A stretch of 64,000 nucleotides of DNA from Planctomycetota bacterium (GTDB taxonomy: Bacteria; Planctomycetota; UBA1135), in NCBI GenBank assembly GCA_008501825.1, contig QQUA01000004.1:1-64000 (forward strand), written 5' to 3'. Each line of letters starts with the position of its first letter. Position 1 is the first letter of the stretch. The position numbers were made by a program, and so were the translations under genes. The notes under the pieces were generated by a model that did not search any database, had not been told where the DNA came from, and saw only the letters and a program-made list of their open reading frames with translations. Below, piece by piece: positions 8,771 through 17,084 of this stretch.

Positions 8771-10299
8771 ACCAAACCGGAAAAAAACTCTCGGCGCCGC
8801 TGCAAGCCTTGCTTTTAGCGGCGCTCTGCCTTTTGGCCTATCTTCCAGGTCTGGGCCGCCAGGAGTTTGTTGGGACCGAGGATTTCCGCGCTCGCATCGC
8901 CTGGGAAATGGCCCAATCCGGGGAAGCCCTGGTGCCGACCTATTACGGCCGGCCGATCCTGACCAAGCCCCCGCTGCACTATTGGCTGTTAGGCCGCACC
9001 CTGGACTGGCAAGGCCGGCGGGATCCGGCTGCCGCCCGCTTGCTGTCGGTGTTGGCTCTAGCGGCGACCGTAGCCATGATCGCCGCCGCCGCCAACCGTG
9101 CGGGAGGACCGCAAGCCGGTTGGCTCGCCGGTCTCGGATATTTGCTGGCGGCCAACACTTGGAAAAACGGCGCCAACGCCGAAATCGATCCTCTGTTTGC
9201 CGCCTTTAGCGTGGCCATGGTGCTGGCTTGGTGGCGCTATTTGGAAGGCCTGCACCGGAATCGAGCTTGGCCTTGGGCTCTCGCCGCCGGAGTCGCCGGA
9301 GGCTTGGCCGCCATGGCCAAGGGACCCGCCTTGCTTCCCTTTTTAGTCGGGCTCGGTGCCGCCACCTGGTGGTTGCGGAAGAAACCGCAGCCCGGCGCCG
9401 TCCTGGCTTTGCTGCTGCCGCTATTGATCTTAGGCCTGGCCTGGCCGGCGGCCCTTCAACTGGCCGACCCCGACCTGGAAGGAGCCATCGCCGAAAGCGC
9501 CGGCAAGGCGGTGCGATGGGACGGCAAAGCGATCCTCAAAACTTTGCTTTATCCCCTTTCCCTGATCGGGGCATCCCTGCCCCTTTCGATCGCTGCCTTC
9601 TGGCGCCTGAAGAATCCGGGTCGGCCACTTTTGGACCGTTACCTAATGGCAACGATCACCGGCGCTTTTGCCATGCTGATGCTGTCGGCGGGGAAGGGCA
9701 CCCGCTACTTGCTGCCCTGTTTTCCCCTGCTCTGCCTGGCCGCCGCCTTGCGCCTGGAGCTGTTGGCGGCGTCCGAAACCTTCGGCCGGCTGATCGGCTG
9801 GTTTTGTGGTTTGCTGGCCTTGGCCGGAGCCTTTTGGGCCGGCACCGCTCTGCCTGCATCCGGGATGGTGGTGCTCGCCGCCCTGGTGTTGACCGGCTGG
9901 GTCCTGAGCCGCCGCCGGCAAGCCTTTCCCTTGCCTGCCCTCATCCTTGCTGCGGTTCTTTCAAGAGCTTTCTTCACCCAGGTTTACGTCCCTGCTTGGG
10001 AAGCTGGAGAAGATTCCCTCGAAGAAGCGGTGGAAGCCCTGGACGACCTCCTCGGCGAGGCCCGGGAGGTGGCGGTGGCCCGGCTAGAAACCCCACGCCT
10101 GTTGGACCCTCTGGACCGCCGGATTCACTATTTCGACAAGCCGGACGACCTCCACCAGGCGTTGGCCGACGGCGCCCGCTTCCCCGCCATCCTGTTGCGT
10201 TGGAAGGACCCGAAGGACGACCCGCCGGAATACCGCTCCATCGGCCTGGTGCGAATCTACGGCAAGACCTTCCGGGTCTATTTGCCGCCAAGCCCTTAA
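8767..10299 (+). CDS. GT39/ArnT-like membrane glycosyltransferase
   Basis: 510 residues with about ten hydrophobic segments. The first extramembrane loop carries the acidic pair typical of GT-C enzymes (FVGTEDFRARIAWEM, residues near 32-48), followed by YYGRPILTKPPLHYWLLG, a signature of the PMT/ArnT group. These enzymes use polyprenyl-phosphate sugars to decorate lipids or proteins on the outer face of the inner membrane. The C-terminal 90 residues form a soluble acidic domain. The TTG start overlaps the stop of the PLP gene as TTGA. Acceptor unknown; the many envelope-glycan genes nearby would fit lipid A or glycan modification. Confidence 0.75.
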   Translation: MNQTGKKLSAPLQALLLAALCLLAYLPGLGRQEFVGTEDFRARIAWEMAQSGEALVPTYYGRPILTKPPLHYWLLGRTLDWQGRRDPAAARLLSVLALAATVAMIAAAANRAGGPQAGWLAGLGYLLAANTWKNGANAEIDPLFAAFSVAMVLAWWRYLEGLHRNRAWPWALAAGVAGGLAAMAKGPALLPFLVGLGAATWWLRKKPQPGAVLALLLPLLILGLAWPAALQLADPDLEGAIAESAGKAVRWDGKAILKTLLYPLSLIGASLPLSIAAFWRLKNPGRPLLDRYLMATITGAFAMLMLSAGKGTRYLLPCFPLLCLAAALRLELLAASETFGRLIGWFCGLLALAGAFWAGTALPASGMVVLAALVLTGWVLSRRRQAFPLPALILAAVLSRAFFTQVYVPAWEAGEDSLEEAVEALDDLLGEAREVAVARLETPRLLDPLDRRIHYFDKPDDLHQALADGARFPAILLRWKDPKDDPPEYRSIGLVRIYGKTFRVYLPPSP

Positions 10300-10352
10300 A
10301 CCGGAACGGAGTTTGCAGGTTCAGCAGCACCCTGTTCTCCCAGGAACCGCTC

Positions 10353-11633
10353 ATGAACCTCATCTCCCGCCTCCCCCGCTGGCTCGTGGCCGCCGCAGTC
10401 CTCGCCGGCGCCCCCCAACTTTCCGCCCAAGGCTTCGATCTGGAACCCGGTGACGTCATCATCGCCGACGACACCTTGAGCGGGCCCACAGGGTGGCTGC
10501 GAATTTTGCACAAGGACGGCAGCCTGGAAACCATTGCTTCCGGAACTCCCTTGTTCAACCCTGCCGGAGTGTACATCGACCGGGACGGCAATTTGTTGGT
10601 GTCGTGCTGGAATGGCCAATGGACCCCAGAGAACGGCATTTATCGGTTCTTCGCCGACGGCCGTCCTTACGAAAAGCTGAACACCACCCCGCTGGAGGAC
10701 AACTTCAGGGTTTGCCGGGACAGCCAGGGCGACGTGGTGGTTGCCGACGGCTTCGCCGGCCTGGCTCGCATCGATGAGAGCGGCAACGTGGATTGGTTTT
10801 CGCCGCCGGGAACCGCCCAATTCGAGACCAACATCGGCGTCCTTTGGGACATGGACGGGAATCTGCTGGTCTCCGAAGCCCCGAATTACTTGATGGGCAG
10901 CTTGGAACCGGGACGCATTTTCGAGGTGGATTTAGCCGGCGACCGGCAGCTCTTCGCCTTCGACCCGAATCTGTTGCCCAACCCGAACGGCATCGCACTG
11001 AATTCCGACGGCAGTCTGCTGGCCACCGATGCCTCCACGGCCGGCGACCCCCGCCATAGTCTGGTCCGAGTGAATCGTTTCGGCCAGGTTCAGCGGATTT
11101 CGGACCGCTTCGTCTTTCCCACCGATGTCGCCATTGTGGGCCGCGGCCACAGCGTAGTGGCGGCGCCTGGCGAAGAAGCGGTGGTTTGGGTCCGTCCCGA
11201 CGGCAGCCGCCAAACTTTGGTTTCAGAAGATGAGGACGGCAACCCCAGCAACGGCCTGCCGGTGGATCGTCCTTACGCCCTGACCGTGGTCCCGGCGTTG
11301 TGGCTGTCCACGCCCTTCGTCGCCCAATTGGGGACTTTGTTGACTTTCCGGATAGAAAGCTTGAAAGCCTTCGCCGGTCAGGAAGTCATCCTGGCCATTA
11401 GCACGGATCAAGGTCCCTACGCCATGGCCAATTGGTGGTCGTGGGACGCCCAGTTTTCCCATTTGGATTTGGACCAAGCCAAACTCCTGCGAGGAAATCT
11501 ACAAGCCAATGGAGAAGTTCAGTTCTTGACTTGGATTCAGGATCCCAATCTTCAAGGCAAAGTGCTTTATTTGCAGGCCTTTCTGGAAGGAGAGCGGCTG
11601 CTGAGCAACCCGGTGGCCCTGCCGGTTCGCTGA
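10353..11633 (+). CDS. secreted NHL/SMP-30-like beta-propeller protein
   Basis: 426 residues. A signal peptide (MNLISRLPRWLVAAAVLAG...LSAQ) is followed by repeated propeller blades recognisable by DRDGNLLVSCWNG, DSQGDVVVADGFAG, DMDGNLLVSEAPN and NSDGSLLATDAS. This is the NHL / gluconolactonase-like spacing. The last 100 residues (LSTPFVAQLGTLLTFRIE onward) look like a beta-sandwich tail. It is probably periplasmic or surface-located; ligand or enzymatic activity is unknown. It follows the GT39-like gene by 53 bases and could be cotranscribed. Confidence 0.7.
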   Translation: MNLISRLPRWLVAAAVLAGAPQLSAQGFDLEPGDVIIADDTLSGPTGWLRILHKDGSLETIASGTPLFNPAGVYIDRDGNLLVSCWNGQWTPENGIYRFFADGRPYEKLNTTPLEDNFRVCRDSQGDVVVADGFAGLARIDESGNVDWFSPPGTAQFETNIGVLWDMDGNLLVSEAPNYLMGSLEPGRIFEVDLAGDRQLFAFDPNLLPNPNGIALNSDGSLLATDASTAGDPRHSLVRVNRFGQVQRISDRFVFPTDVAIVGRGHSVVAAPGEEAVVWVRPDGSRQTLVSEDEDGNPSNGLPVDRPYALTVVPALWLSTPFVAQLGTLLTFRIESLKAFAGQEVILAISTDQGPYAMANWWSWDAQFSHLDLDQAKLLRGNLQANGEVQFLTWIQDPNLQGKVLYLQAFLEGERLLSNPVALPVR

Positions 11634-12080
11634 TAAAGCAAGAAAAATTCCCAGGTTTCCCGTCACGATCGAGGACGGAATCCTAATAAACAAAGTAGTG
11701 GTTCGCTGCCCTGGAAGGCTTTCGGCGCCAAGCTGGAAACTACAGGAAGCCGAGAAAAAAGATCCAAACTCTTGAACTCGAAAGCGTACTACTGAGTGAC
11801 CGTGAGGCCCCGCCGGGGGGGCGGGACCTACGGGTTTTTCTCTCGAAATTATGGGGGGGAGGCGCTGCAGTTGGGGGACTGCGGCGCCTCTCACTTTTAC
11901 CACCTCTGGGTTGGTTACGGACTCTCGGCCGGAAGAATTTCTCACATAAATGGGGATTTCTCGTCCCGACCTCCGTCCTTCCCGAAAGCCCCGGCGGCGG
12001 CCTTCCTTAGCCAAATAAGGCTAAATCAGGCCAAATCGGGGATTGTGGGCCGGGAATCCAAGTCCGCCTATGATGCTTCC
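11634..12080. other. 447-base intergenic region with two stem-loops
   Basis: No credible gene. It holds a GC-rich hairpin at 11806-11828 (one mismatch in a nine-pair stem), followed after six bases by a run of five T, which would terminate the NHL transcript. A second, stronger hairpin at 11859-11890 has a 13-pair stem with one G-U pair and a six-base loop. A short inverted repeat, TTAGCC-N6-GGCTAA, lies near 12007-12024. A possible -10 box (TATGAT, 12069-12074) is seven bases before the next start codon. Confidence 0.5.
11806..11840 (+). terminator. probable Rho-independent terminator after the NHL gene
   Basis: GGCCCCGCC and GGCGGGACC pair with one mismatch around a five-G loop, then TACGGG and TTTTT follow. 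It lies about 170 bases after the NHL stop. The distance between stem and T-run is slightly long, so efficiency is uncertain. Confidence 0.45.
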
Positions 12081-12890
12081 ATGGTGGCATTTGCCCAGCA
12101 ATACGGCCCCTGGGCTTTGATTAGCGGAGCTTCCTCCGGAATCGGAGCCAGTTTCGCCGAAAACCTGGCCCGCCGCGGCCTTTCGTTGGCTCTGGTGGCG
12201 CGGCGCAAGAGCCGCCTGCAGGCTCTCGCCCAGCGCCTTCAGGCCGAGCACGGGGCGGAATGCCTGGTGTTGCCGGAAGACCTTTTAAATCCGGTGGCGC
12301 CGCAGCGCTTGCAAGAAGCGATGGCCGGCCGAGAAATCGGCTTGCTGGTCAATAACGCCGGCTACGGCGGGCTCGGTGCCTTTGAACAGCAGGATTTCGC
12401 CACCTTGCGCAATATGGTGCGCTTGAATTGCGAGGCGGTGTTGGCTTTGGCCCACCATTTTGTGCCGCCGATGGTCGAGCGAGGCCGGGGCGGCATGGTC
12501 ATGGTGGCCAGCGTGGCCGGCATGCTGCCGTGCCCGTGGATGTCGGTGTACGGCGCCACCAAGGCCTTCGATCTGCAACTGGGCGAAGCTCTCCACGTCG
12601 AATTGAAACCGAAAGGAGTCGACGTGGTCACCGTCTGCCCCGGGCACACGGCTTCCGAATTCCATCAAATCGCCGGCGTCCATGGCCCGGTTCCCGGCCG
12701 GGAAGCCCAACCGGAGGAAGTCGTTGCCTTGGCCTTATCCAAGCTCGGCAAGGGCAACTCCACCGTCGAAGGTTTGCAAAACAAGATCCTGGCCAACGCC
12801 CCGCGCTTTTTCCCCCGATCCTGGACCGCGGCAGTATCGGGCAAGGTGTTGGCCAAACGATTGGAACACTTGCCTGATTCCAAGGCATGA
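12081..12890 (+). CDS. short-chain dehydrogenase/reductase (SDR)
   Basis: 269 residues, classical SDR. Cofactor motif ISGASSGIGASFAENLARRG, NNAGYGG, catalytic Ser in VASVAGMLP, and Y-x3-K in VYGATKAF. VARRKSR after the second strand, with a basic residue, suggests NADP(H) preference. It most resembles the DltE/YqjQ-like SDR group. The start ATG at 12081 lies seven bases after a TATGAT box, hinting at a leaderless message. The stop overlaps the methyltransferase start as ATGA, so the two are likely co-translated. Substrate unknown. Confidence 0.85.
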   Translation: MVAFAQQYGPWALISGASSGIGASFAENLARRGLSLALVARRKSRLQALAQRLQAEHGAECLVLPEDLLNPVAPQRLQEAMAGREIGLLVNNAGYGGLGAFEQQDFATLRNMVRLNCEAVLALAHHFVPPMVERGRGGMVMVASVAGMLPCPWMSVYGATKAFDLQLGEALHVELKPKGVDVVTVCPGHTASEFHQIAGVHGPVPGREAQPEEVVALALSKLGKGNSTVEGLQNKILANAPRFFPRSWTAAVSGKVLAKRLEHLPDSKA

Positions 12891-13558
12891 ACTCCTACTA
12901 TGCTCAGAAGTTGTCCGCCGAGCGCTTGCAGCATGTCTATGCCCTGGCTTCCCCGGAAGTTCGGAAATACCTTCAAGCCGAAATCGATTTCTTGAATCTC
13001 CGGTTGCCCTCCGGCGGCCGAGTACTGGAACTCGGTTGCGGATACGGCCGAGTTCTCCAAGAGGTGGCGAAGCCCGGCCGGCACTTGTTTGGAATCGACA
13101 CCGCCTTGGCCAATCTGCAGATGGCTCGTCGCTTCCTGTCGGAAGTCCCCACTTGCCGCCTGACCCTCATGGACGCCGGGAACTTGGCTTTTGCACCAGC
13201 CAGTTTTGACGCCGTGTTCTGCATTCAAAACGGGATTTCCGCTTTTCGAATCGAGCCGAAGACTTTGTTGAAACAAGCGCTTCAAGTCACCCGACCGGGA
13301 GGGCGGGTGTTGTTTTCCAGCTATGCCGAAGCCTTTTGGGAACCTCGCTTGCAATGGTTTCAGGAGCAGGCGAAGGCAGGTTTGCTCGGCGAAATCGATC
13401 TTCAAGCCAGCACCGATGGCGTCATCGTGACTCGAGACGGTTTTCGTTCGGGTACCGCCACTCCGGAACAGTTTCGACTTTGGAGTCAGGATTTAGGTCA
13501 TAGCCGACAACTCGAAGAAGTGGAGGGCTCTTCGGTGTTCTTGGAAATCCAACCGTGA
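12887..13558 (+). CDS. class I SAM-dependent methyltransferase
   Basis: 223 residues. Motif I is VLELGCGYGRVLQEV (residues near 41-55), motif II HLFGIDTALANLQMA, and motif IV/post-I LMDAGNLAFAPASFDAVFC. This is the Methyltransf_11/25 type Rossmann fold. It probably methylates a small molecule. Translationally coupled to the preceding SDR by ATGA. It converges on the nucleotidyltransferase gene with only 41 bases between stops. Confidence 0.8.
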   Translation: MNSYYAQKLSAERLQHVYALASPEVRKYLQAEIDFLNLRLPSGGRVLELGCGYGRVLQEVAKPGRHLFGIDTALANLQMARRFLSEVPTCRLTLMDAGNLAFAPASFDAVFCIQNGISAFRIEPKTLLKQALQVTRPGGRVLFSSYAEAFWEPRLQWFQEQAKAGLLGEIDLQASTDGVIVTRDGFRSGTATPEQFRLWSQDLGHSRQLEEVEGSSVFLEIQP

Positions 13559-13599
13559 ACCGCGGTCCATCGAACCGAAGCGATCCAAGTACGTCCGCT

Positions 13600-15003
13600 T
13601 TAAACCGTATTCACCCGATCCCGGACCCAAGCCAAGGCCTGCTCCCGATCCTGCAAACTGCCTTCGAGTTGGCGCTCGAAAGCTTGTTTCAACAAGGCCC
13701 CCATCGGCGGCCCGGGGGCCATTCCCAGGGCGATTAAATCCCTTCCTTGAAGGAAAGGTTTCGGTTGGGCGTCGCGCACTCCCAAAGTGGCCGCCCGCTG
13801 CAACAACCATTGCCCCGGTTGCCAATTCCGGCTCCAAGGCTCGGTCCGGCCGGCGCCGTCGGCGATGGCCACTCGTACCAAGGCCGGGATATCGACCTTG
13901 AGGGACAGACGGCGAATGGCGCCGTCGGAAACCCGCTTTCTCGCCTGATAAAGCTGCATCGGCCGCAAGTGATGCACCACCAGGGCGACCACCGCATCGA
14001 TCCGCTTCTTCTCGCGGGTGATCCGAGCCAAGAAGGAGCGAGTCAAAGTTTCCCCTTCGACATCGTGGTTGGGACTGCGCCAGCGCCCTCGTTCAAACAC
14101 CGTGGTGTTAGCTTTGCCAAGGTCATGACAGAGGATGGCCAGCATCTCCACCCACGGGTCGTCCATTTCCTCGCGGAAGCTGACGCCAGCATCCAAGGCC
14201 AGGCAAGTGTGATGAAAGACGTCTCCCTCCGGATGCCAAATCGGGTCTTGAGGGACTCCGCGCAGCTTGGCCAGCTCCGGGAAAAACCGCAGAGCGCCTA
14301 CGTCCTCCAAGCATTGAAGAGCCGCTCCCGGATAGTCGCCCCGAAGCAGGATCTGGCGCCATTCTTCCTCGAAGCGCTCCGGCGGCAGCTCGGATAGATC
14401 CAATTGTCGGCAGAGTCGCACCGTTTCCGGATCCACTCGCCAATGAAAGCGGGCGACGAAACGGGCCACCCGGAGCACTCGCAAAGGATCTTCGGCAAAG
14501 GCCGGCGAAACGTGGCGCAACAATCCGGATTGCAAATCCTTTCGGCCTCCCCAAGGGTCGAGGAATTCTTGGTTGAGAGGATCCAGCAGCATGGCGTTGA
14601 CGGTGAAGTCCCGCCTGCGGCTGGCTTCCTTGGGATCCAAAAAAGGATCGGCGGCGACTTCGAAACCCTTGTGCCCCGGTCCGGTTTTGGATTCCCGTCG
14701 CGGCAGGGAGATCTCCATGGCCCCATGGGGCGTTTGCAGCAACAACACGGCAAAGTGTTGGCCGACCAAATGCAGCTTGCCGAAGCCGGCAACCAGGGTT
14801 TGCAATCGTTCCGCCGCCAGACCGTACACCTCCAGGTCCGCTTCCACCGACGACAAGCCCAAGCAGGCGTCACGCACCGCCCCCCCGACTAGAAATGCCC
14901 GGCCCCCGGCATCGGCCACGGCTTGGGCGAATAGCTGAACTCGTTCCCCCAATTCCGGATCCTGGAATCGGGGACGAACGGCGGAGGTGGGCGAGTGAGT
15001 CAC
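13600..15003 (-). CDS. CCA-adding/poly(A) polymerase-type tRNA nucleotidyltransferase with HD domain
   Basis: 467 residues. Class II nucleotidyltransferase head: LVGGAVRD (near residue 38), EADLEVYG carrying the metal-binding acidic residues, and RRRDFTVNAM. It continues with the RNA-binding neck (EDPLRVLRVARFVARF) and a C-terminal HD hydrolase region (HHTCLALD, CHDLGKANT, NHDVEGE). It should repair or add the tRNA 3' CCA end. The HD-containing layout matches the E. coli-like full CCA enzymes, but a poly(A) polymerase or an A-adding/CC-adding specialist cannot be excluded from sequence. The start is a GTG. Confidence 0.85.
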   Translation of the reverse strand: MTHSPTSAVRPRFQDPELGERVQLFAQAVADAGGRAFLVGGAVRDACLGLSSVEADLEVYGLAAERLQTLVAGFGKLHLVGQHFAVLLLQTPHGAMEISLPRRESKTGPGHKGFEVAADPFLDPKEASRRRDFTVNAMLLDPLNQEFLDPWGGRKDLQSGLLRHVSPAFAEDPLRVLRVARFVARFHWRVDPETVRLCRQLDLSELPPERFEEEWRQILLRGDYPGAALQCLEDVGALRFFPELAKLRGVPQDPIWHPEGDVFHHTCLALDAGVSFREEMDDPWVEMLAILCHDLGKANTTVFERGRWRSPNHDVEGETLTRSFLARITREKKRIDAVVALVVHHLRPMQLYQARKRVSDGAIRRLSLKVDIPALVRVAIADGAGRTEPWSRNWQPGQWLLQRAATLGVRDAQPKPFLQGRDLIALGMAPGPPMGALLKQAFERQLEGSLQDREQALAWVRDRVNTV

Positions 15004-15023
15004 GAATCGGGGTTCAGAATCCT

Positions 15024-16688
15024 TTAATAGCCCAATTCCCGCAAGGCGTCCCGCTCATCCGGCAGCCAGGCTTGCAAGCCGGATTTCGGCCGGCCCATTC
15101 GTTGTTGCTGCCAGCGTTGCAATGCATCGCGCAAAGATGGCCAGGGCTCGGATTCCAAATTTGAAATCGGCCGATTCTCCTGCGGATCTTCGGCTAAATC
15201 ATAAGCCTCCCAAGGTTTCCGCCACGGCAAGTCGGGATCGGGATCGCTGGAAGGCCGCGGCCTGGATTCATGGGCCAGAACTTTGGCGTCGGCCCAATGA
15301 TGCAAGATCAATTTGCGGCCGCCGGCCAAGACCATGCAATTGTCGAAATGGGCATGACCGGTTTCGGCAAAGACCGGCCGGGACGGCATGGTTCCGGTTC
15401 GAAACCAGGGAGCGAAAGAACGGCCGGCGCAATTCGGCACCGTCAAATCCAACAACTCCGCCAAAGTAGGAAACAAATCAATCAAGGAAATGGGCGGAGG
15501 CGGCGCCGCCGAAGGTTGGACTTTCGGTCCATGAATCCAAAATGGAACTCGCAATTGTTCTTGATAAAGCAGATCGCCGTGGTCGGCGACGCCGTGCTCC
15601 CCCAAACCTTCGCCGTGATCCCCCACCAACACGGTCCACAAATTGCGGGCTTCCGTTCCGGGAGGACCACGCAAGCGTTGTTGAAAAGCGATCAAGCGGC
15701 GCCTTAAATCCCACAATTCGGCATCGTAAGCCACACGCCAAGCATGGACTTCCCGATCTTGGAAACCCGGCGTGGCGACTTCCGGCCAAGGTTGTAAGGC
15801 TTCTACCGCCTGCAAGGCTTGGGATGAAGGTTGGTAGGGCCAGTGAGCATCAAACAAATGGACCCATAGAAAACGCGGCTGCTCCGAACCGGCTTGCCGC
15901 CACCAGGCTTCGGCCAAAGCCAAACTCCGATCGGCGGATCGCACCGCTTGCATGCCGCTTGGTAAACATCGCAACCATGCCCGGGCCAGGCGGAAATCCC
16001 GAAACCGGCGCAAACCGGCGGACCAAGTCGGTTCCAGGGAAGCAAAGCGATGGAAGCCGTGATCAAAACCAAAGGCTCGGTCCAAACAAATCATGGACGG
16101 GACCGCCATGCAGAAATAGCCGGCTTCCGCCAACCGTTGGGCCAAAGTAGCCACCTCGGTCAGCCGGCCACCGTTATTGCGGACGCCATGTTGGTGCGGG
16201 TAATTCCCGGTCCACAAACTGGCATGGGACGGGGCGGTCAATCCCACCGGGCTGAAAGCCTCGGCAAAGGAAACGGCTTCCTGTTCCAACGGCCAGCTTT
16301 GAATTTCCGAAACCGCTTGCCAGCGGTCGCCGCGAACGGTGTCCACGGTGAACAACACCAAATCCGGCCGGTCCGCCATGGCCGACTCAGGGGAAAGGCT
16401 TGGAGTTGACCCCTCCGCCGAGGCTTCGCCTCGAAGCGGAGAAAGAGCCAAAGCCTGGAGTCCGAGGAAGAAGGCCAGGCAAAGAATGGAAGCCGGAGAA
16501 AACCACTTGCGCCGGCTTCGGAAATCCCAAAACCAAATCCAGGCCGCGGACAAGGCGGCGGCGGCGGCGGCGTAAAGAGCCAGCAAACGCCAAAGCAGAG
16601 TCGGAGCCAAGCTCCAGGCTCCCTCCCAGGAAGCCAGTGCCAGCGAAGCCGCCAATAGAACCAGCGGCACGCTGTAGCGAGCCTTCAT
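15024..16688 (-). CDS. membrane-anchored sulfatase-like AlkP-superfamily enzyme (Thr nucleophile)
   Basis: 554 residues. Three N-terminal membrane segments (residues about 5-85) are followed by a periplasmic AlkP domain. Metal and active-site motifs: LVLFTVDTVRGD, LTAPSHASLWTG, VLVGDHGEGLGEHG and FAETGHAHF. In the position where sulfatases have the Cys or Ser converted to formylglycine (C/S-x-P-x-R), this protein has Thr followed by A-P-S-H. Thr is the nucleophile in phospho-group transferases such as LtaS and EptA. So a phosphohydrolase or phosphotransferase acting on envelope glycans or lipids is likelier than a sulfatase. The ATG overlaps the stop of the small upstream gene. Confidence 0.75.
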   Translation of the reverse strand: MKARYSVPLVLLAASLALASWEGAWSLAPTLLWRLLALYAAAAAALSAAWIWFWDFRSRRKWFSPASILCLAFFLGLQALALSPLRGEASAEGSTPSLSPESAMADRPDLVLFTVDTVRGDRWQAVSEIQSWPLEQEAVSFAEAFSPVGLTAPSHASLWTGNYPHQHGVRNNGGRLTEVATLAQRLAEAGYFCMAVPSMICLDRAFGFDHGFHRFASLEPTWSAGLRRFRDFRLARAWLRCLPSGMQAVRSADRSLALAEAWWRQAGSEQPRFLWVHLFDAHWPYQPSSQALQAVEALQPWPEVATPGFQDREVHAWRVAYDAELWDLRRRLIAFQQRLRGPPGTEARNLWTVLVGDHGEGLGEHGVADHGDLLYQEQLRVPFWIHGPKVQPSAAPPPPISLIDLFPTLAELLDLTVPNCAGRSFAPWFRTGTMPSRPVFAETGHAHFDNCMVLAGGRKLILHHWADAKVLAHESRPRPSSDPDPDLPWRKPWEAYDLAEDPQENRPISNLESEPWPSLRDALQRWQQQRMGRPKSGLQAWLPDERDALRELGY

Positions 16689-17077
16689 GAACCCGGATCC
16701 GCTTGCAAGGGCGGTTTCAATACCAAGCAAAGCGCCATCCAAAGGGCGCACAATAAGGAGAAGGCCAATGCCGGCGAAGCCAGGGAAGCCAGCCGGCTTT
16801 GCGGTTGCCACCCCGGCAATATGGCGAGAAATGGCGTCGTTGCAGCGCCAAGACAAAGCCAGCGCAAGCGGCGCACTGCATTGGAATGAAGTTTCGGCGG
16901 TGCCGACAACACGCGACTGAAACGCCAGGCCAGTCCGGCGTTCAAAATTGCCGGCACGCTGCGCAACCAAGGCGACAAAGTCAGAGCGAAGATCACCAAT
17001 ACCGCCATAAGAACCGGTTCCAGGCTTCGGCTAGCCCAGATCAAACGAGGAGAAGCTTTGGAAACGGTGCCGTTCAT
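16685..17077 (-). CDS. small inner-membrane protein of unknown function
   Basis: 130 residues with three or four hydrophobic stretches (LEPVLMAVLVIFALTL, WLCLGAATTPFLAIL, LASPALAFSLLCALWMAL) and no recognised motif. The start ATG at 17077 lies eight bases from the stop of the upstream AlkP gene, with a GGAGGGG ribosome site overlapping that stop. Its own stop overlaps the start of the next AlkP gene. The position between two envelope AlkP-type enzymes suggests a membrane partner of that pathway, but nothing in the sequence proves it. Confidence 0.6.
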   Translation of the reverse strand: MNGTVSKASPRLIWASRSLEPVLMAVLVIFALTLSPWLRSVPAILNAGLAWRFSRVLSAPPKLHSNAVRRLRWLCLGAATTPFLAILPGWQPQSRLASLASPALAFSLLCALWMALCLVLKPPLQADPGS

Positions 17078-17084
17078 GAGGCGG

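Noticed and set aside
9228..10352. Upstream extension of the NHL protein gene
   Set aside because: It reads through the GT39-like gene in another frame; the ATG at 10353 begins a clean signal peptide.
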